DNA of 13,074 nt, from assembly GCA_039817245.1 (NCBI GenBank), contig JBCBWF010000110.1, forward strand, positions 1 to 13,074, in the 5' to 3' direction. This stretch comes from Thermohalobaculum sp039817245 (lineage in GTDB: Bacteria; Pseudomonadota; Alphaproteobacteria; Rhodobacterales; Rhodobacteraceae). The translations under genes were made by a program, and so were the position numbers. Every line of letters starts with the position of its first letter. Positions within the stretch are counted from its first letter, which is position 1. Below the pieces are notes generated by a model. It did not search any database. It had not been told where the DNA came from and saw nothing but the letters and a program-made list of their open reading frames with translations. Below are positions 12,997 through 13,074 of the stretch, piece after piece.

Positions 12997-13074
12997 GCCG
13001 AGCGCTCGGCATGACGATGACCGCGATCCCGGTGCACCTGCCGAGGAACCGCGGCAACGCCTCGGGCGACGGCA
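12933..13074. repeat. Perfect terminal palindrome at the right end
   Basis: Bases 12933-13003 and 13004-13074 are exact reverse complements with no spacer (71-base arms, centre AGC|GCT). The inner arm is ordinary coding sequence of the last gene, so the outer arm is most simply a fold-back artefact. True sequence probably ends near 13003. Confidence 0.95.

Noticed and set aside
1..13074. CRISPR arrays, transposases, tRNA or rRNA genes, prophage genes
   Set aside because: No regularly spaced repeats, transposase motifs, cloverleaf-like sequence or phage proteins were seen on either strand.

Overview
The window is a GC-rich fragment from an alphaproteobacterium. The diagnostic evidence is a complete core of the alphaproteobacterial general stress response (GSR): phyR, nepR, ecfG and a HisKA_2-type sensor kinase. 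The gene style (DUF1127 small protein, TfdA-like oxygenase, KpsM-like exporter) would suit Rhodobacterales or a relative, but the genus cannot be read from the sequence. Both ends are fold-back inverted repeats (1-87 against 162-248, and a perfect palindrome 12933-13074). The terminal ~87 and ~71 bases are therefore probably assembly or amplification artefacts, and the two terminal genes are treated as incomplete.

Left part (1-6156). A 5'-truncated PAS-HisKA-HATPase sensor kinase overlaps an OmpR-family response regulator (89-1755). Next comes a minus-strand DUF1127 small protein whose downstream region is rich in CUCC-type motifs on its own strand. A 382-bp divergent region holding a long inverted repeat separates it from a probable 58-codon small ORF. 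Three separate metabolic or envelope genes on the plus strand follow: a TfdA/TauD-type 2-oxoglutarate dioxygenase, a GT92-like glycosyltransferase and a transglutaminase-like protein. Hairpins that could terminate transcription lie in several of the gaps.

Central part (6157-10544), the GSR module. phyR (minus) diverges from nepR-ecfG-kinase (plus). The three plus-strand genes are joined by ATGA and GTGA overlaps, so they are very probably one translationally coupled operon. The short phyR/nepR spacer carries a perfect EcfG-type promoter (GGAAC-N16-CGTT) facing phyR and a one-mismatch version facing nepR, and the two overlap. This predicts autoregulation: the kinase phosphorylates PhyR, PhyR-P sequesters the anti-sigma factor NepR, and EcfG is released to transcribe both arms. 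A divergent globin-fold gene lies downstream of phyR on the same strand.

Right part (10529-13074). A glutathione S-transferase converges on the kinase with a 16-bp overlap. A KpsM-like ABC-2 export permease stands without a visible ATPase partner. It is separated by a strong bidirectional hairpin from a convergent, Asp/Asn-rich, probably extracytoplasmic protein cut by the window end.

Nothing here amounts to a clearly new system. The best leads are family members whose key residues look altered (kinase G1 box, transglutaminase His, dioxygenase substrate Arg, globin haem-pocket residues), the overlapping GSR promoter pair, and the possible regulatory RNA tail of the DUF1127 gene.
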